From contig DKJZ01000109.1 of assembly GCA_002454975.1 (NCBI GenBank), positions 1-64,000 on the forward strand: 64,000 bases of DNA. Reading direction: 5' to 3'. The position numbers were made by a program, and so were the translations under genes. This document shows positions 10,501 through 19,618 of this stretch, in pieces. A model generated the notes under the pieces. That model was not told the DNA's origin. It saw only the letters and a program-made list of their open reading frames with translations, and ran no database searches. Origin of the DNA: Hylemonella sp. UBA6679. Its GTDB lineage: Bacteria > Pseudomonadota > Gammaproteobacteria > Burkholderiales > Burkholderiaceae_C. How positions within the stretch are numbered: position 1 is the stretch's first letter; the number at the start of each line of letters is the position of its first letter.

Positions 10501-13500
10501 GTGTCCATGGACATTGTGGACTCGGTGGCGAACATCGCCAATCGTCTGGATGCGCTCAACAACTTCAACGCCAAAATCAACCAAATCGAGTCGTCGGATT
10601 CAGGTGCGCTCCTGACTTTCAATGCAGCGCAGCTCAGCACCGCGGCTTCCGTGCTGGCCAAGGTCGATGCCAATGTGGGTTGGCGAGTTAAAAATATGAC
10701 CGTAGCTGACGCTTTGTCAGTCAACAGACCATCTCGAATCGATAGGCTGACTGTGGCAGACAGCAGCCAAACCATTGGGGCTAGTCTTGATGCCTTGCAA
10801 GCACTGTCAACCAAGCTGGAAAGCATCACGCAGTTAGGTGCGACCGTACCAATGAGCATCACAGCAACACAGCTGGTCAATGACGCAGATACCCTTGGGA
10901 AAATAACCAACAACTACAACCTGAAGGTCTCTGAGGTACTGGCAGGGGATGCTGCCACTACGACCGCCACGCCTCATGTGTACACCATCGCGGTCAAAGA
11001 TGAAGTTGCTAATTTGCTGAGTAATTTGTCTACTCTGCAAAGTTTGGGTGCCAAGGTCAGTACCATCGAGGCCACCGACCCCACCAACCACATGGCCATC
11101 ACTGAAGCTCAATATGGTGCCAACCGTGTCGCCATCAACAAGATGGCTGATGGCATTCTGGTGGATGTTTCTTCCGTCATGGCAGCTAATGCTCAAACCA
11201 TAGCCTCTGATTTGCGCGTTGCCATGGTGAATGTCAGTGACACGAGCGCGGCATTGTCGACTCACCTCGACACTATCAATGCCTTGGGTACCAAATTGGG
11301 TGAAATTGTCCAAACCGACAGCTTGGCGTTGACGCTGACGGTGGAGCAGTTCAAAGCAGACAGTCAAGCCTTGTCGTCCTTCTCGACGCCGCCTGATGTT
11401 CATGTTCGTAACGTGGCTGCTTATGAAGCGACGGCTATGGCTAGCAGCTTAAGTAGTTTTGGTGATAACAGTTCATTTGCAGTGATAGACAGCGCGGCAA
11501 GCATCAAAGCCAACTGGGCTGTGTTGAATGCGCTGAGCAACGACGACAAGCTCACTGCAATCAGTGTGGCTGACCCGCGAAACATCATTGCTTTGGCCAA
11601 TGATCAATTCGCCGACTCAACTGATCTGTTCCCCAAATTCACAGGCAGCTACAGCTACAGCGTTTCGGGTATGCGCTTTGATGACGCCCAGGCCTTGCTG
11701 AGCTCAGATGCTGCCCATGTGTCGTCTGTGTCTGTGCTTGATTCCAGTGCATCTATTGCAAGCAACCTTGATGAATTGCAAGCCATGGGCTCCAAGTTGA
11801 GCGCCATTACACAAGATGGCACGGCTGCCACTATGACTATCACGCGCTCGCAGATGCTTCTTGACGCTGCAGCTTTGGGCAAAGTCACTAACGACTACAC
11901 CATCAACTTGACTGATGCGACCGCTGCGCAAGCCCTGTCCTTGGCAACCGACTCCAAAGTGGTGAATGTTGCTGTAGTCGACACCGCAGCCAATATCTCT
12001 AAAAACTGGAGGGCCCTGTCGCAGCTGGGTACCAAGCTTGTCAGCGTGGACGTGAGCGATGATGACAATGCCCTCAACATCACTGAGTCACAAATTGATG
12101 TGAGCGGTGCTGTCGTCTTGTTGATGCCTGACAACACCGTGTTTGTGAACAATGCATTGTCTGAACATGCCAGTGCCATTGCTGAAAAATATCCAAATGC
12201 ACGCATCAACGTAGTTGATACCGCATTGAGCATTGCTCAAAACTTTGGAACTTTGGCAGAGTTGAATGCCAATTCTGGCGTAGAGAAACTCAACTCTATT
12301 CGAATTGGTGATGGTCAAACATTGGCACTGACAGCTGAACAATGGAGCCTGGGGGCTAAGGCTGTCGAGAAATTGGCTGGCAGCTACAGTATCAGTGTGA
12401 GCGATGTTGCGGCTGCAGATGCCCAAGACGTGGCTGCTGCGGCCCATGTGTCAAGCCTGACTGTGAAAGACAGCAGTGCCAATGTCTTCAGTCAACTGGC
12501 ACAGCTTGAAAACCTGGCGGCCACAGGCAAGCTCACCAACATCGTTCTTGAAGACGATGATGTCATGCATCTGACCCAAGCCGAATACAACCAATATGCA
12601 CACGCTTTGGGTCGTATCAAAGCCAACTTGAATCTCGATGTGACAGATGTTGCCGCAGCTGATGCCGATGACGTTGCTTCGAACACCGCCGTGGTGAGCC
12701 TGGCCGTCAAGGACACAGCGCAAAACATCACGGACAACCTCTTCGAGTTGCATGCGCTCGTAACCACCTTGAACAGCGTGGAAGTGACGGATAGCCAAGA
12801 AGTTCAAATGAGCTACGAGCAATACTTGGCCCGTGCAGACCTGATAGAAAAGATCACCGGTGGCACATTTGCTTTGACAGAAGCGCTTGTTAGCAGCTTG
12901 ACGGCGCTTACCAGCGATGTAAAAGTCACACACTTCACTATCAATGGCAGCAGCAGTGACTTGGCGGGGCGTTGGGATGATTTGTTGGCAGCAGGTACGC
13001 AGCTCACAGCACTTACCCAGACTGGATTGCTAGCCACGATGTTCATCACCGCAGGTCAATATGCTGACAGTGTTGATTTGCTTGCTAAATTCACCGACAC
13101 CTACAGCTTGTCTGTGAGTGGTGTTTTGGCTGGTGACGCAAAATCGCTGACAAATGCTGATGCCTTTGTTTCATCTGTGGCAGTCATTGGCACAGCACAA
13201 CAAATCAGCACAAACCTGAACGATTTGTTAGACCTTGAAGACAAGCTGTTGAGTATCAGCCAAACTGGTTCGGCAGATGTTGCCGTGACAGCTTTGCAAT
13301 ATCAGGTTAATCCGCAGTTGTTGGGCCTCTTCAACACCCCAGTCAGCTTTGCAGTCAGCGATTTGTTGGCTAATGATGCCGTTTTGATCGGTAAGCAAAC
13401 TGATGTGGCTCACTTCACGGTGTCTGACACGGCAGATAATGTTGCGCAGCAGCTCAATGATTTGCAGGGCATGGTTGACAAAGTGACGGGCATCACATTC

Positions 13501-13863
13501 ACCGACGCTTCCCCAGTGTTGGTTGTTGATGCCTCCGATTGGTCGGCTGATGCCAATGTCGTTGCAAAAATTCAGTCGAATTACGCTTTGAACTTGACGG
13601 GTGTCTTCGCTGGAGACGCCACTACCCTTGCTGGTCTATCTCTCCCCGCTAAAGCAACTGGTATTCAGTTGACGGTGTCAGACAGTGAACAAAATATCCT
13701 CAATAACCTGGCTGATCTGAACACCTTGGAATTGGCCGGTAAGCTGTCAGAAATTTCTGCGTCTGATACCCATGTGCTCAATGTCACAGCCCAAGAGGCT
13801 GCTGACTACAGTGCCGTCCTGGCCCGTCTGTCATCGCAAGACACCTACGAAATCACCGCTTAA
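7513..13863 (+). CDS. Giant beta-strand-repeat surface-type protein (2116 aa)
   Basis: The protein is built almost wholly from about 26 diverged repeats of roughly 75-90 residues. Each follows the scheme 'VxDTAxNIxxNLDxLxxLxxKLxxI ... TxxQ ... LxKIxxxYxLxVxxVxAxDA'. Similar repeats are known to me in large extracellular adhesin-like proteins of proteobacteria. There is no Sec signal peptide, no transmembrane segment, almost no cysteine and no RTX nonapeptide. The ATG at 7513 is the first possible start after an in-frame TGA, but its ribosome site is poor. Its base composition is visibly less GC-rich than that of the isc genes. It converges on the 1442-residue gene and shares a terminator with it. 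Secretion route and function are unknown; an adhesin or filament-associated surface protein is my inference. Confidence 0.8.
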   Translation: MSVSAVYSSTNLVVKPPSGQSLTVAEALVTLNTYKTGSVAIEDTASNISSSWGDLLKRSSRITAITLSPSSDPLTFKSSQLKTSSVLLSKVTGNYQLNVKDALVSDMNALQDNTHVSQYSVADNAANLSANLDKLQAASKVSAITVVSSANNLSLTYAQLGTNAGALGKITNNYTLTVNDVAVDKVTEVAQNIRVATMNIKDTSKNIGDGIDQLDNLVGRIGKINGTDRGLVTLTSAAYSVSSMVLGKIYTGYQVAIQSATLPEALSATKNARVQNVKVSDTGANFVANLASLNKVASKVTSIELTDVSNRVNLSYSQYTTYAKLISKIATPGVTFSVNGVSLGNLSALQSNSAVTNIGISDSGANVSAALDSLKDNVKVTTITLTGSKNTIALTADQLEQDKNVLDEITNKYTLAVSRVQAEDAFSIGTTAGVTSVSVIDTGEQIAAHLDDLQGLGGTLKAVTQSDTSVLEITANQYVKDKGALAKLGNSYKLSVSGVLASTATSVGSDARVNDFTVADSARNISTYFNSLDALGNKLTRIDQSDGGVQVDLVQSQYLTKSVTLEKINGGDYSLNVTGVTAGYAAQIAQNNNVTSLKVADSGKNVVNYLSGLSAAATRADLTLDISITNSRVPMVISAGQYDQEAPALAAITSNYALAITGIAADDAMTYAAYDHVDSVSVLDSADMVTSTLASLKSLGDKLAAISLDEDNVLGWTATQFALNQSVLSKISNAYELNVSEVAAASAAKIASQANVTKIYVTDTSGNLSTFLDSLALLDGKLAGVTETDSATPIDITAKEWLSDASTLAKFNGGEYTVNVHGATAAQASQMDADDHVVKINIVDTAVNIVAKLDELENLDPGVLGDITISGNSSIALTATQLKDHEAILSKISNLHSYAVSEASVADALEFSTRQDVSSIVVSDEGYAVAADIAGLTTLGGKLKSVAITTTTPMSLTGAQYAASTTTLKKISNSYSLALTNVTTQNAVTWSNTGTIVSMDIVDSVANIANRLDALNNFNAKINQIESSDSGALLTFNAAQLSTAASVLAKVDANVGWRVKNMTVADALSVNRPSRIDRLTVADSSQTIGASLDALQALSTKLESITQLGATVPMSITATQLVNDADTLGKITNNYNLKVSEVLAGDAATTTATPHVYTIAVKDEVANLLSNLSTLQSLGAKVSTIEATDPTNHMAITEAQYGANRVAINKMADGILVDVSSVMAANAQTIASDLRVAMVNVSDTSAALSTHLDTINALGTKLGEIVQTDSLALTLTVEQFKADSQALSSFSTPPDVHVRNVAAYEATAMASSLSSFGDNSSFAVIDSAASIKANWAVLNALSNDDKLTAISVADPRNIIALANDQFADSTDLFPKFTGSYSYSVSGMRFDDAQALLSSDAAHVSSVSVLDSSASIASNLDELQAMGSKLSAITQDGTAATMTITRSQMLLDAAALGKVTNDYTINLTDATAAQALSLATDSKVVNVAVVDTAANISKNWRALSQLGTKLVSVDVSDDDNALNITESQIDVSGAVVLLMPDNTVFVNNALSEHASAIAEKYPNARINVVDTALSIAQNFGTLAELNANSGVEKLNSIRIGDGQTLALTAEQWSLGAKAVEKLAGSYSISVSDVAAADAQDVAAAAHVSSLTVKDSSANVFSQLAQLENLAATGKLTNIVLEDDDVMHLTQAEYNQYAHALGRIKANLNLDVTDVAAADADDVASNTAVVSLAVKDTAQNITDNLFELHALVTTLNSVEVTDSQEVQMSYEQYLARADLIEKITGGTFALTEALVSSLTALTSDVKVTHFTINGSSSDLAGRWDDLLAAGTQLTALTQTGLLATMFITAGQYADSVDLLAKFTDTYSLSVSGVLAGDAKSLTNADAFVSSVAVIGTAQQISTNLNDLLDLEDKLLSISQTGSADVAVTALQYQVNPQLLGLFNTPVSFAVSDLLANDAVLIGKQTDVAHFTVSDTADNVAQQLNDLQGMVDKVTGITFTDASPVLVVDASDWSADANVVAKIQSNYALNLTGVFAGDATTLAGLSLPAKATGIQLTVSDSEQNILNNLADLNTLELAGKLSEISASDTHVLNVTAQEAADYSAVLARLSSQDTYEITA

Positions 13864-13902
13864 TCTGTTTGCTACTTGATTTCTATCGTCTTTTGCCAGA
13901 CC

Positions 13903-13932
13903 AAAAAAAACGGCCTTGAAGGCCGTTTTTTA
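13903..13932. terminator. Bidirectional terminator between the two giant genes
   Basis: The hairpin CGGCC-TTGAA-GGCCG is flanked by eight A on the left and six T on the right, so it works as a rho-independent terminator in both directions. It lies between two convergent genes that end at 13863 and 13947. Confidence 0.92.
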
Positions 13933-13946
13933 CTGGCTGATTGGGA

Positions 13947-16900
13947 TCAGCTGGTCTTTGAGAAATCTGCTTTGAAGTAAACAGCACTGCCACTGTCAGT
14001 GACTTTATAGACCGAGTCAGCTGGCGCCGGCGAGTTCTGATCGTCCTTCATTGCTTGAGTCACCATCTCTAAAGACAAACCGGCAGCATCGCTTGGCACC
14101 CAAGTACTGCCACCATCGGTCAACGCTTTGCTGCTGTCCAATGGCTTGAGGCTGGTGCCCGATGCCAAATCTTTACCCACCAGGTAGTAGGTGTTGTTAT
14201 CAATCTTGGCTTCGTACAAGCCGGCACTTGTGCTGCTTGAGGCAGTGATGGTGCTGCTGATGCTCAAACCAACGGTTCCGTCGCCATTCAGGTCGCGTTT
14301 TGCGGTTACTTCATCCACCAGCAAATCGGCACTGTCTTTGGATGCGGTGCTATCCAAACTCCATTGAGCGTTTGCGTTCTTAAAAAGATACGCTGTCGTC
14401 AAGATGGCGTTGTTATTTTCCGTATCCACTTTTTGTGCGTATACGGTGACTTCGTTTCCTGTCAGTGCTTCAACAATCGATTTAACACTGTAATCAGCAT
14501 CAGGTTTCCAGTAGCCGTTGGTGGCATTGCTGTCAAGCAGGGCAGCAGAGTTGGCGAGGTTATTACCCATTGTTCCCTTCGCGCTGAGGTTTTTGCCAAC
14601 AATATAAATCTTGCTGTTTTCTGCATCACTTTCAACGCTTGCGTCTCCCAAGGCCCAACCGTTAGAGGCTTGTGTTGCAATGGAAGCGTTGCCCACTTTG
14701 AAGCCAATGCTGCTGTCGCCATTGAGGTCTTTTTTCGCATCAGCTTCGCGCGTAGCTAAATTGATGCCTGTGATGACGGCGTAATCTGTGATGTTTCCAT
14801 CTGGCGCAAGTTTTAAGGTGCCATCAGCTGCTGCAGAAAACTTGTAACGAACAATGTCTGTTCCAGCGCCATTTGACTTGGTGCCGAACACCTCAAAATC
14901 CTGTCCGGCAGGCTGGTAGGTGCCCTTGATTGTCACATCACTATCAACTGCCCATGGCCCTGTGCCGTCTGCATTCATCAACGCTTTGCTCAAGTCGATA
15001 GGCTTGTCAGTCAGGCTGCGCACCACCAAATAATCCTTGCCCAAAGCGCTGACGTTGATCAAACCTGTTGAACGGCTTGAATCTAGCAATTCAGAGGCTG
15101 CCACAAAACCTACCTTGGTATCTCCGTTCAGATCCTTTTTAGAGGCTTTTTCTGCAGTTGCTAGTTCAACAGCACTCACCAATTCACTGTTGCCGCCGTT
15201 ACCGACTTTGCTGGTCGCCTTGTCAAAGGTGTATTTGAAAACATCGTTGCCATTCACTGTGTAAACAAACCGATCATTGCCGTTGGTCAGCACGGCTTTG
15301 ATGGTTTCTCCAACGTTGGGGTTCCATGGGCCTGTTCCATCATCGTTGAGCAAGGCGTTACTCAATGAAAGTGGGGTGCCCTTGGTACCTGGCTGCAGGT
15401 TGTCGCCTACAAGCCAGTATTTTGTATTGCCAATCACTTTGGCTTCGGACACACCTTGGTAGGTGGCAGCGCCTTTAGCCAGTGCGTTGAAACCAATCGC
15501 GCCATCATTGTTGAAGTCACGACGTTGTGTGGCTTCTAAGCCCACCAACTCAACGGGATCTACCTCAACGGACTCTTGGAATTTGTGGTCGCTGTCAAAT
15601 GTTGTTTTCAATACTGAGGTTTTCGCAGCGTTATAGCTAAAGACCATGAAGTCCGTACCACTTTTCACCATACCGGCAATCGTGTGGCCAGTTTCTGGTT
15701 TCCACGCTGTGGTGTCATCGTACATGAACGCCTTGTCCAGGCTCACGCCCGCGCTACCTGCTTTGCCAGATTTTAAATTCTGGCCTTCTACATAATAAGT
15801 TTGGCCCAACACACTGGCTTTGAACAAGCCCGTGACTCTGTCTGTGGTTTCATCAATTTTTGCACCGACAGCTGCATCGCCATCGACGTCTTTTTTCAGC
15901 AAATTCTCAACAGCGACCAGCTCTTCACTGCTGAGTTTTTCGACGTCTGAAGGTTCATAAACGCGATCGCTAGAAAACTTGTAGCGCATGACGTCGTTAC
16001 CGGCTTTGGTGTAAACCTCAAAGCCCGTTCCGCCATCAGATTTCAGAACGCCTTTGAGTGTTTCAGTGGTTGACCAGGGGGTAGATCCATCCTCTCCTAG
16101 CAAAGCTTTGTCACCTAACTTGGTGCCTTTGAGGGTGATGCTTTCTGCAACCAGAACCACGTTGTCGCTGCCAATAGAAGCTGTGTACAGGCCGGGTGTT
16201 CCCACAGCGCCTTTGGTGATGGTGGCTGTAACGTTAGCGCCTTTGAGCTTATCGCCGTTGATGTCACGACTGATGTCAACTTCAGCGTCTGCCAGTTCAA
16301 CAGCGGTCAAGATTTTTCCGTTTGGATCTTCATCGGTATTTTCAAAAGAGGCATTGAAGGTGTTTTTGACATAAGTACCACCTGTCATACTGCTGTACAC
16401 CTCATAGCCTCCACCTTGCATTTTGAACATGACCATCTTGTCGGTGGCCTTGTCAAAACCTTCTGGTCCTGTCCAAAATGTTCCGTCTGATAAACGCAAA
16501 GCTTGAGACAAATCCTTGGCACCTGTGAGTTTGTCGCTCACAACCAGATAGTCATCGCCCAGGGCTGTACCCCGATACAGTTTTCCAACCTTATCCACCT
16601 CCACCACATTCTTGAGGCCGATAGTGGTGTCACCATTCAAGTCTCTTTTCAGGGTCACCTCTGCCGCAGCCAAGGTTGCAGCATCCAGGCTACCCGATTC
16701 ATCGTCAATCAGCAGGTTGGTGGTTTTGTCAAATGTGTATTGCTTGACATCATTGGCATCTGTTTTGTTGACGGTGATGATCTTAAGCTTGTCGTTATCG
16801 TTCTTATCGATGTATGAAGCCTTGATGTCGTTAGCAGCATCAAGCGCCCAATAACCAGTGTCTGTTTTGAGTGCTTTGCTAAGGTCCACTGCCTTTTTGG

Positions 16901-18275
16901 CATCCTTACTGTCGAGGGTTAGTTTGATGTCGGAGCGCAGGAAGACTGGGTCTCCGCTATCAACTTTGGCGGTGTAAAGCACATTACTTTTAGCATCCAA
17001 ATTGCCTGTGATTCGTGCACCTATATAACCGTCGCCGGTGAGGTCGCGTCCTGCATCCTTCTCGGCGGTGGCCATTTCCTCTTTGGACATTTCTGTGCGG
17101 TCGGCTGTGAGCTTGTAATCCGCATCGAATTGGTACTTAGCAAAAACACCGTCAGTTTCTTTGGCGTAGATGTCAAATCCATTGACGCCAGACACAACGC
17201 GCATCTGTTTGACGCCAGCAACCTCCGCAACAGACTCTGGTTGCCAAGCTTCGGTGCCATCTTCTGTTAAAAATGCCTGACCTAGACTTAAAGGCTTACT
17301 GGCAGAAGAAGTGAGACTTTTACCAGCAACAAAGTAAGTTGCTCCCAAAACTTCTGTTTGGTAAAGGCCACCATGCGCATCCAGAGCCTTGTTGACCTTG
17401 GCGCCAAAGTTACTGTCGTTGTTCAGGTCGCGCTTGTTGGTCGCCTCAATCAAGGCAAATTCTTTATGCGTGAGCGTTTTTGTGCCGTTGTTACCCAATT
17501 CCCAAGGCTCATTCAACGATGCTCGACTGAAGGTGTATTCGGTCACATCGCTGCTGGTAGATGTGCTGGCATAAATGCGCCAGTGATCGTCACCGTCGCT
17601 CGGGCCGATGGCCCTTAGGGTGGCGTTAGATTCATCAGGCGCCCAAAATGTACCGTCTGAATTGGTGAGTGCAGCAGCGGAGATGTCAAAGGACTTGGCT
17701 GTAGCAAAGCTTGTGCTTACTGCATACACGTCTTGATCAGCCACAGACATGTGGAATAAGCCGTTTTCTGTATCGGTGTCGTTGCCATCTGCTTGCACTG
17801 ACGCGCCAATTTTTGTGTTGCCATCAATGTCTCTGCCGGTGCTGACTTCACTTTTGGACAGTTCAAGCGTGTTAACGCTGATAGCAGTGTCAGACGTTGC
17901 AACCAAAGATTTGTTGTCGGCACTTGCAGCAAACGAATATTTTTCGGCTGTCTTCGCTCCCGTGTCATACACGTAAAGTGAAAAGCTCCCTGGTGCGCTG
18001 TTCGCCACCAAATTCAGACGTGTACTGCTGGGGTCGATAAAAAAGTTGGTTTCTCCGTCGCTCGCTTTTAAAAACATCACGCCCGACGTGGGGACCAAGC
18101 TGTTGCTCGAGAGTGATTTTTTTGAATAAAGCAGGGCGCCAGCTGTAGGTGTTGCGCCTTGCTCTTCATCAGGCAAAGTCGTAGCGTACAAGTAATCAGC
18201 TTTTGCGGTAGGCTGAATTTTGCTGATGACCCTGGGTGCAACAACCCATGCTGAACTCGATACGGCAGCGACCAT
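13947..18275 (-). CDS. Giant repeat protein with EF-hand-like calcium loops (1442 aa)
   Basis: About ten repeats of roughly 130 residues each end in a calcium-loop-like motif. Examples are GRDIDGNTKIG, KRDLNNDSNFG, GRDLTGDGYIG, KRDLNGDTTIG, KKDVDGDAAVG, RRDFNNDGAIG and KRDLNGDGTVG. Between them lies a unit 'GLY-A-(x)n-YYLVGKxL ... DGTxxWxPxxxxTIKAV ... Y-VYxKxG', which resembles the tryptophan-containing repeats sometimes found with DxNxDGxIG loops in secreted bacterial proteins. That family link is from memory. No Sec signal, membrane segment, RTX repeats or cysteine cluster is seen. The start has a strong site, AGGAG, 6 bases before the ATG. A FliA-like promoter lies 59 bases upstream. Likely role is a calcium-stabilised extracellular protein; function is not known. 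Confidence 0.8.
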   Translation of the reverse strand: MVAAVSSSAWVVAPRVISKIQPTAKADYLYATTLPDEEQGATPTAGALLYSKKSLSSNSLVPTSGVMFLKASDGETNFFIDPSSTRLNLVANSAPGSFSLYVYDTGAKTAEKYSFAASADNKSLVATSDTAISVNTLELSKSEVSTGRDIDGNTKIGASVQADGNDTDTENGLFHMSVADQDVYAVSTSFATAKSFDISAAALTNSDGTFWAPDESNATLRAIGPSDGDDHWRIYASTSTSSDVTEYTFSRASLNEPWELGNNGTKTLTHKEFALIEATNKRDLNNDSNFGAKVNKALDAHGGLYQTEVLGATYFVAGKSLTSSASKPLSLGQAFLTEDGTEAWQPESVAEVAGVKQMRVVSGVNGFDIYAKETDGVFAKYQFDADYKLTADRTEMSKEEMATAEKDAGRDLTGDGYIGARITGNLDAKSNVLYTAKVDSGDPVFLRSDIKLTLDSKDAKKAVDLSKALKTDTGYWALDAANDIKASYIDKNDNDKLKIITVNKTDANDVKQYTFDKTTNLLIDDESGSLDAATLAAAEVTLKRDLNGDTTIGLKNVVEVDKVGKLYRGTALGDDYLVVSDKLTGAKDLSQALRLSDGTFWTGPEGFDKATDKMVMFKMQGGGYEVYSSMTGGTYVKNTFNASFENTDEDPNGKILTAVELADAEVDISRDINGDKLKGANVTATITKGAVGTPGLYTASIGSDNVVLVAESITLKGTKLGDKALLGEDGSTPWSTTETLKGVLKSDGGTGFEVYTKAGNDVMRYKFSSDRVYEPSDVEKLSSEELVAVENLLKKDVDGDAAVGAKIDETTDRVTGLFKASVLGQTYYVEGQNLKSGKAGSAGVSLDKAFMYDDTTAWKPETGHTIAGMVKSGTDFMVFSYNAAKTSVLKTTFDSDHKFQESVEVDPVELVGLEATQRRDFNNDGAIGFNALAKGAATYQGVSEAKVIGNTKYWLVGDNLQPGTKGTPLSLSNALLNDDGTGPWNPNVGETIKAVLTNGNDRFVYTVNGNDVFKYTFDKATSKVGNGGNSELVSAVELATAEKASKKDLNGDTKVGFVAASELLDSSRSTGLINVSALGKDYLVVRSLTDKPIDLSKALMNADGTGPWAVDSDVTIKGTYQPAGQDFEVFGTKSNGAGTDIVRYKFSAAADGTLKLAPDGNITDYAVITGINLATREADAKKDLNGDSSIGFKVGNASIATQASNGWALGDASVESDAENSKIYIVGKNLSAKGTMGNNLANSAALLDSNATNGYWKPDADYSVKSIVEALTGNEVTVYAQKVDTENNNAILTTAYLFKNANAQWSLDSTASKDSADLLVDEVTAKRDLNGDGTVGLSISSTITASSSTSAGLYEAKIDNNTYYLVGKDLASGTSLKPLDSSKALTDGGSTWVPSDAAGLSLEMVTQAMKDDQNSPAPADSVYKVTDSGSAVYFKADFSKTS

Positions 18276-18333
18276 GTCCTACTCCTAATCTTGGTGCACC
18301 CCGCCCAAGGCAGGGTTTTCACGTGCTCACCAT

Positions 18334-18360
18334 GATTCGGCTTGACCTTGAAATACTTGA
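18334..18360 (-). promoter_or_regulatory. FliA (sigma-28)-like promoter of the 1442-residue repeat protein
   Basis: On the minus strand, TCAAGTAT-N11-GCCGAATC has the same spacer and nearly the same -10 as the flgM and flagellin 2 promoters. It predicts a leader of about 50 bases with an AGGAG ribosome site before the ATG at 18275, which is a normal geometry. Confidence 0.68.
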
Positions 18361-18429
18361 ACCGCGTTGACCGCTTTTCGTTAATCGACTTCCACGCCGC
18401 AGTCTTTTGCCGTGAGACTGACTCTGGGC

Positions 18430-18630
18430 TTATGCGAACCAACACCACCAGCCCGTACACACACCGGTGGTGTATTGGATGGCCAGGTCAATCAGCGTGC
18501 CCAGTGCGAGCAAGGGCAGACCCAGGTAAACCAAGGCCCACACCACGGCCATGAGGGTAGGGCGCGGCTCAGGAATGCGTCGCCCCATGACGGTTTGAAC
18601 CGGTGCTCGTTGAAGAAATTTCCAAGACAT
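18430..18630 (-). CDS. Small single-pass membrane protein, unknown function
   Basis: The 66-residue product starts MSWKFLQRAPVQTVMGRRIPEP and has one strong hydrophobic segment near residues 26-48 (LMAVVWALVYLGLPLLALGTL). A short cysteine- and tryptophan-containing tail ends in GWWCWFA. The ATG at 18630 is preferred over an upstream in-frame start because the longer form would overlap the divergent transferase gene. A basic N-terminus and a following membrane helix suggest an inner-membrane protein with the N-terminus inside. I do not recognise the family. Confidence 0.55.
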   Translation of the reverse strand: MSWKFLQRAPVQTVMGRRIPEPRPTLMAVVWALVYLGLPLLALGTLIDLAIQYTTGVCTGWWCWFA

Positions 18631-18673
18631 AGGGCGGCTGGCTGTGACTTTGTTTTCGACTATTCTATGGTCC

Positions 18674-19597
18674 ATGCGCACGCTCTGGAACCCTGATCAA
18701 GCCAGCACTTGGGATGCCGCCCACACCCAGGCAGGAGCCTCGCTGCAGCAAGACTGGGCCTACGGCGCCACCATGAAAATGCTGGGCGTGGGGGTGCAAC
18801 GTGTCGTGGTTGAGCAAGACGGTACCCCTGTGGCCCTGGCACAGTTCATCCTGCGATGCTGGGGAGGGTTTGCTGCGGTGGTGTTGTGCTCTCGCGGCCC
18901 GGTGTGGCTGACAGACCTTGACGCCGCTGACAAGCGGCGCTGTTACCGTGCCATCAAACAAAGCCTGCCTTTGAGGGGGCTCAAGCTTCATGTGGTCACA
19001 CCAGGTGAGCAGTACGGCTCCTCTTTGGGTTTGTCGCCCTTGCGCCGTGTGGTCACCGGGGCATCTACAGTCATGCTTGACCTTCAGCTTCCTGAAGGCG
19101 AACTGCGCGCTAACCTCGAAGGCAATTGGCGTAACCAGTTGCAAGCCGCAGAAAACGCCGAGTTGAAGGTTGTCAAAATGGCGTCCAACCCTGGGGCCTA
19201 TCGTTGGTTGTTAGACGCTGAACTCAAGCAGCGTGTGTCGCGCGGTTTAGACGGCTTGCCACCGCAGTTCTTCGATGTTTATTTGCACGCCCGCAAGAAC
19301 CCGGCTGCCACCACCTTGGGCTTACGGGTCGACTTGGGTAAAACGCCAGCTGCAGGCATGGTCTTTTTGATCCATGGCAGCGTGGCGACTTACCAAGTGG
19401 GTTGGAGCAATGACGAGGGCCGTAAGACACGCGCCAACAACTTGCTGTTGTGGCGTGCCCTACAAGAACTCAAGGCCCGTGGCATTGCGTGGCTCGACCT
19501 GGGTGGCATCAATACCCAGCGCAGTGCTGGCCTGGCCCGTTTCAAGATGGGCACCGGTGGCCAAGTTCAAACCCTGGCCGGTACTTACCTGCTTTGA
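18674..19597 (+). CDS. FemAB/GNAT-fold acyl- or aminoacyl-transferase-like protein
   Basis: The protein of about 307 residues has the double-GNAT pattern of the FemAB/CelD-like group. Visible marks are the early SLQQDWAYGATMKMLG motif, the helix LEGNWRNQLQAAENAEL, and the C-terminal LDLGGINTQRSAGLARFKMG followed by GTYLL. Members transfer amino acids or acyl groups to peptidoglycan precursors or polysaccharides; the substrate here cannot be read. The ATG at 18674 is used. A GTG at 18644 in the same frame, with AGGG seven bases before it, is a real alternative and would add 10 residues. It is divergent from the small membrane protein. Confidence 0.75.
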   Translation: MRTLWNPDQASTWDAAHTQAGASLQQDWAYGATMKMLGVGVQRVVVEQDGTPVALAQFILRCWGGFAAVVLCSRGPVWLTDLDAADKRRCYRAIKQSLPLRGLKLHVVTPGEQYGSSLGLSPLRRVVTGASTVMLDLQLPEGELRANLEGNWRNQLQAAENAELKVVKMASNPGAYRWLLDAELKQRVSRGLDGLPPQFFDVYLHARKNPAATTLGLRVDLGKTPAAGMVFLIHGSVATYQVGWSNDEGRKTRANNLLLWRALQELKARGIAWLDLGGINTQRSAGLARFKMGTGGQVQTLAGTYLL

Positions 19598-19618
19598 CGC
19601 TGAGTGGGTTAGAACCTC

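Noticed and set aside
7513..13863. The long repeat region as a CRISPR array or tandem DNA repeat
   Set aside because: The repetition is at protein level in one continuous frame; the DNA copies are strongly diverged and there are no constant repeats with spacers.
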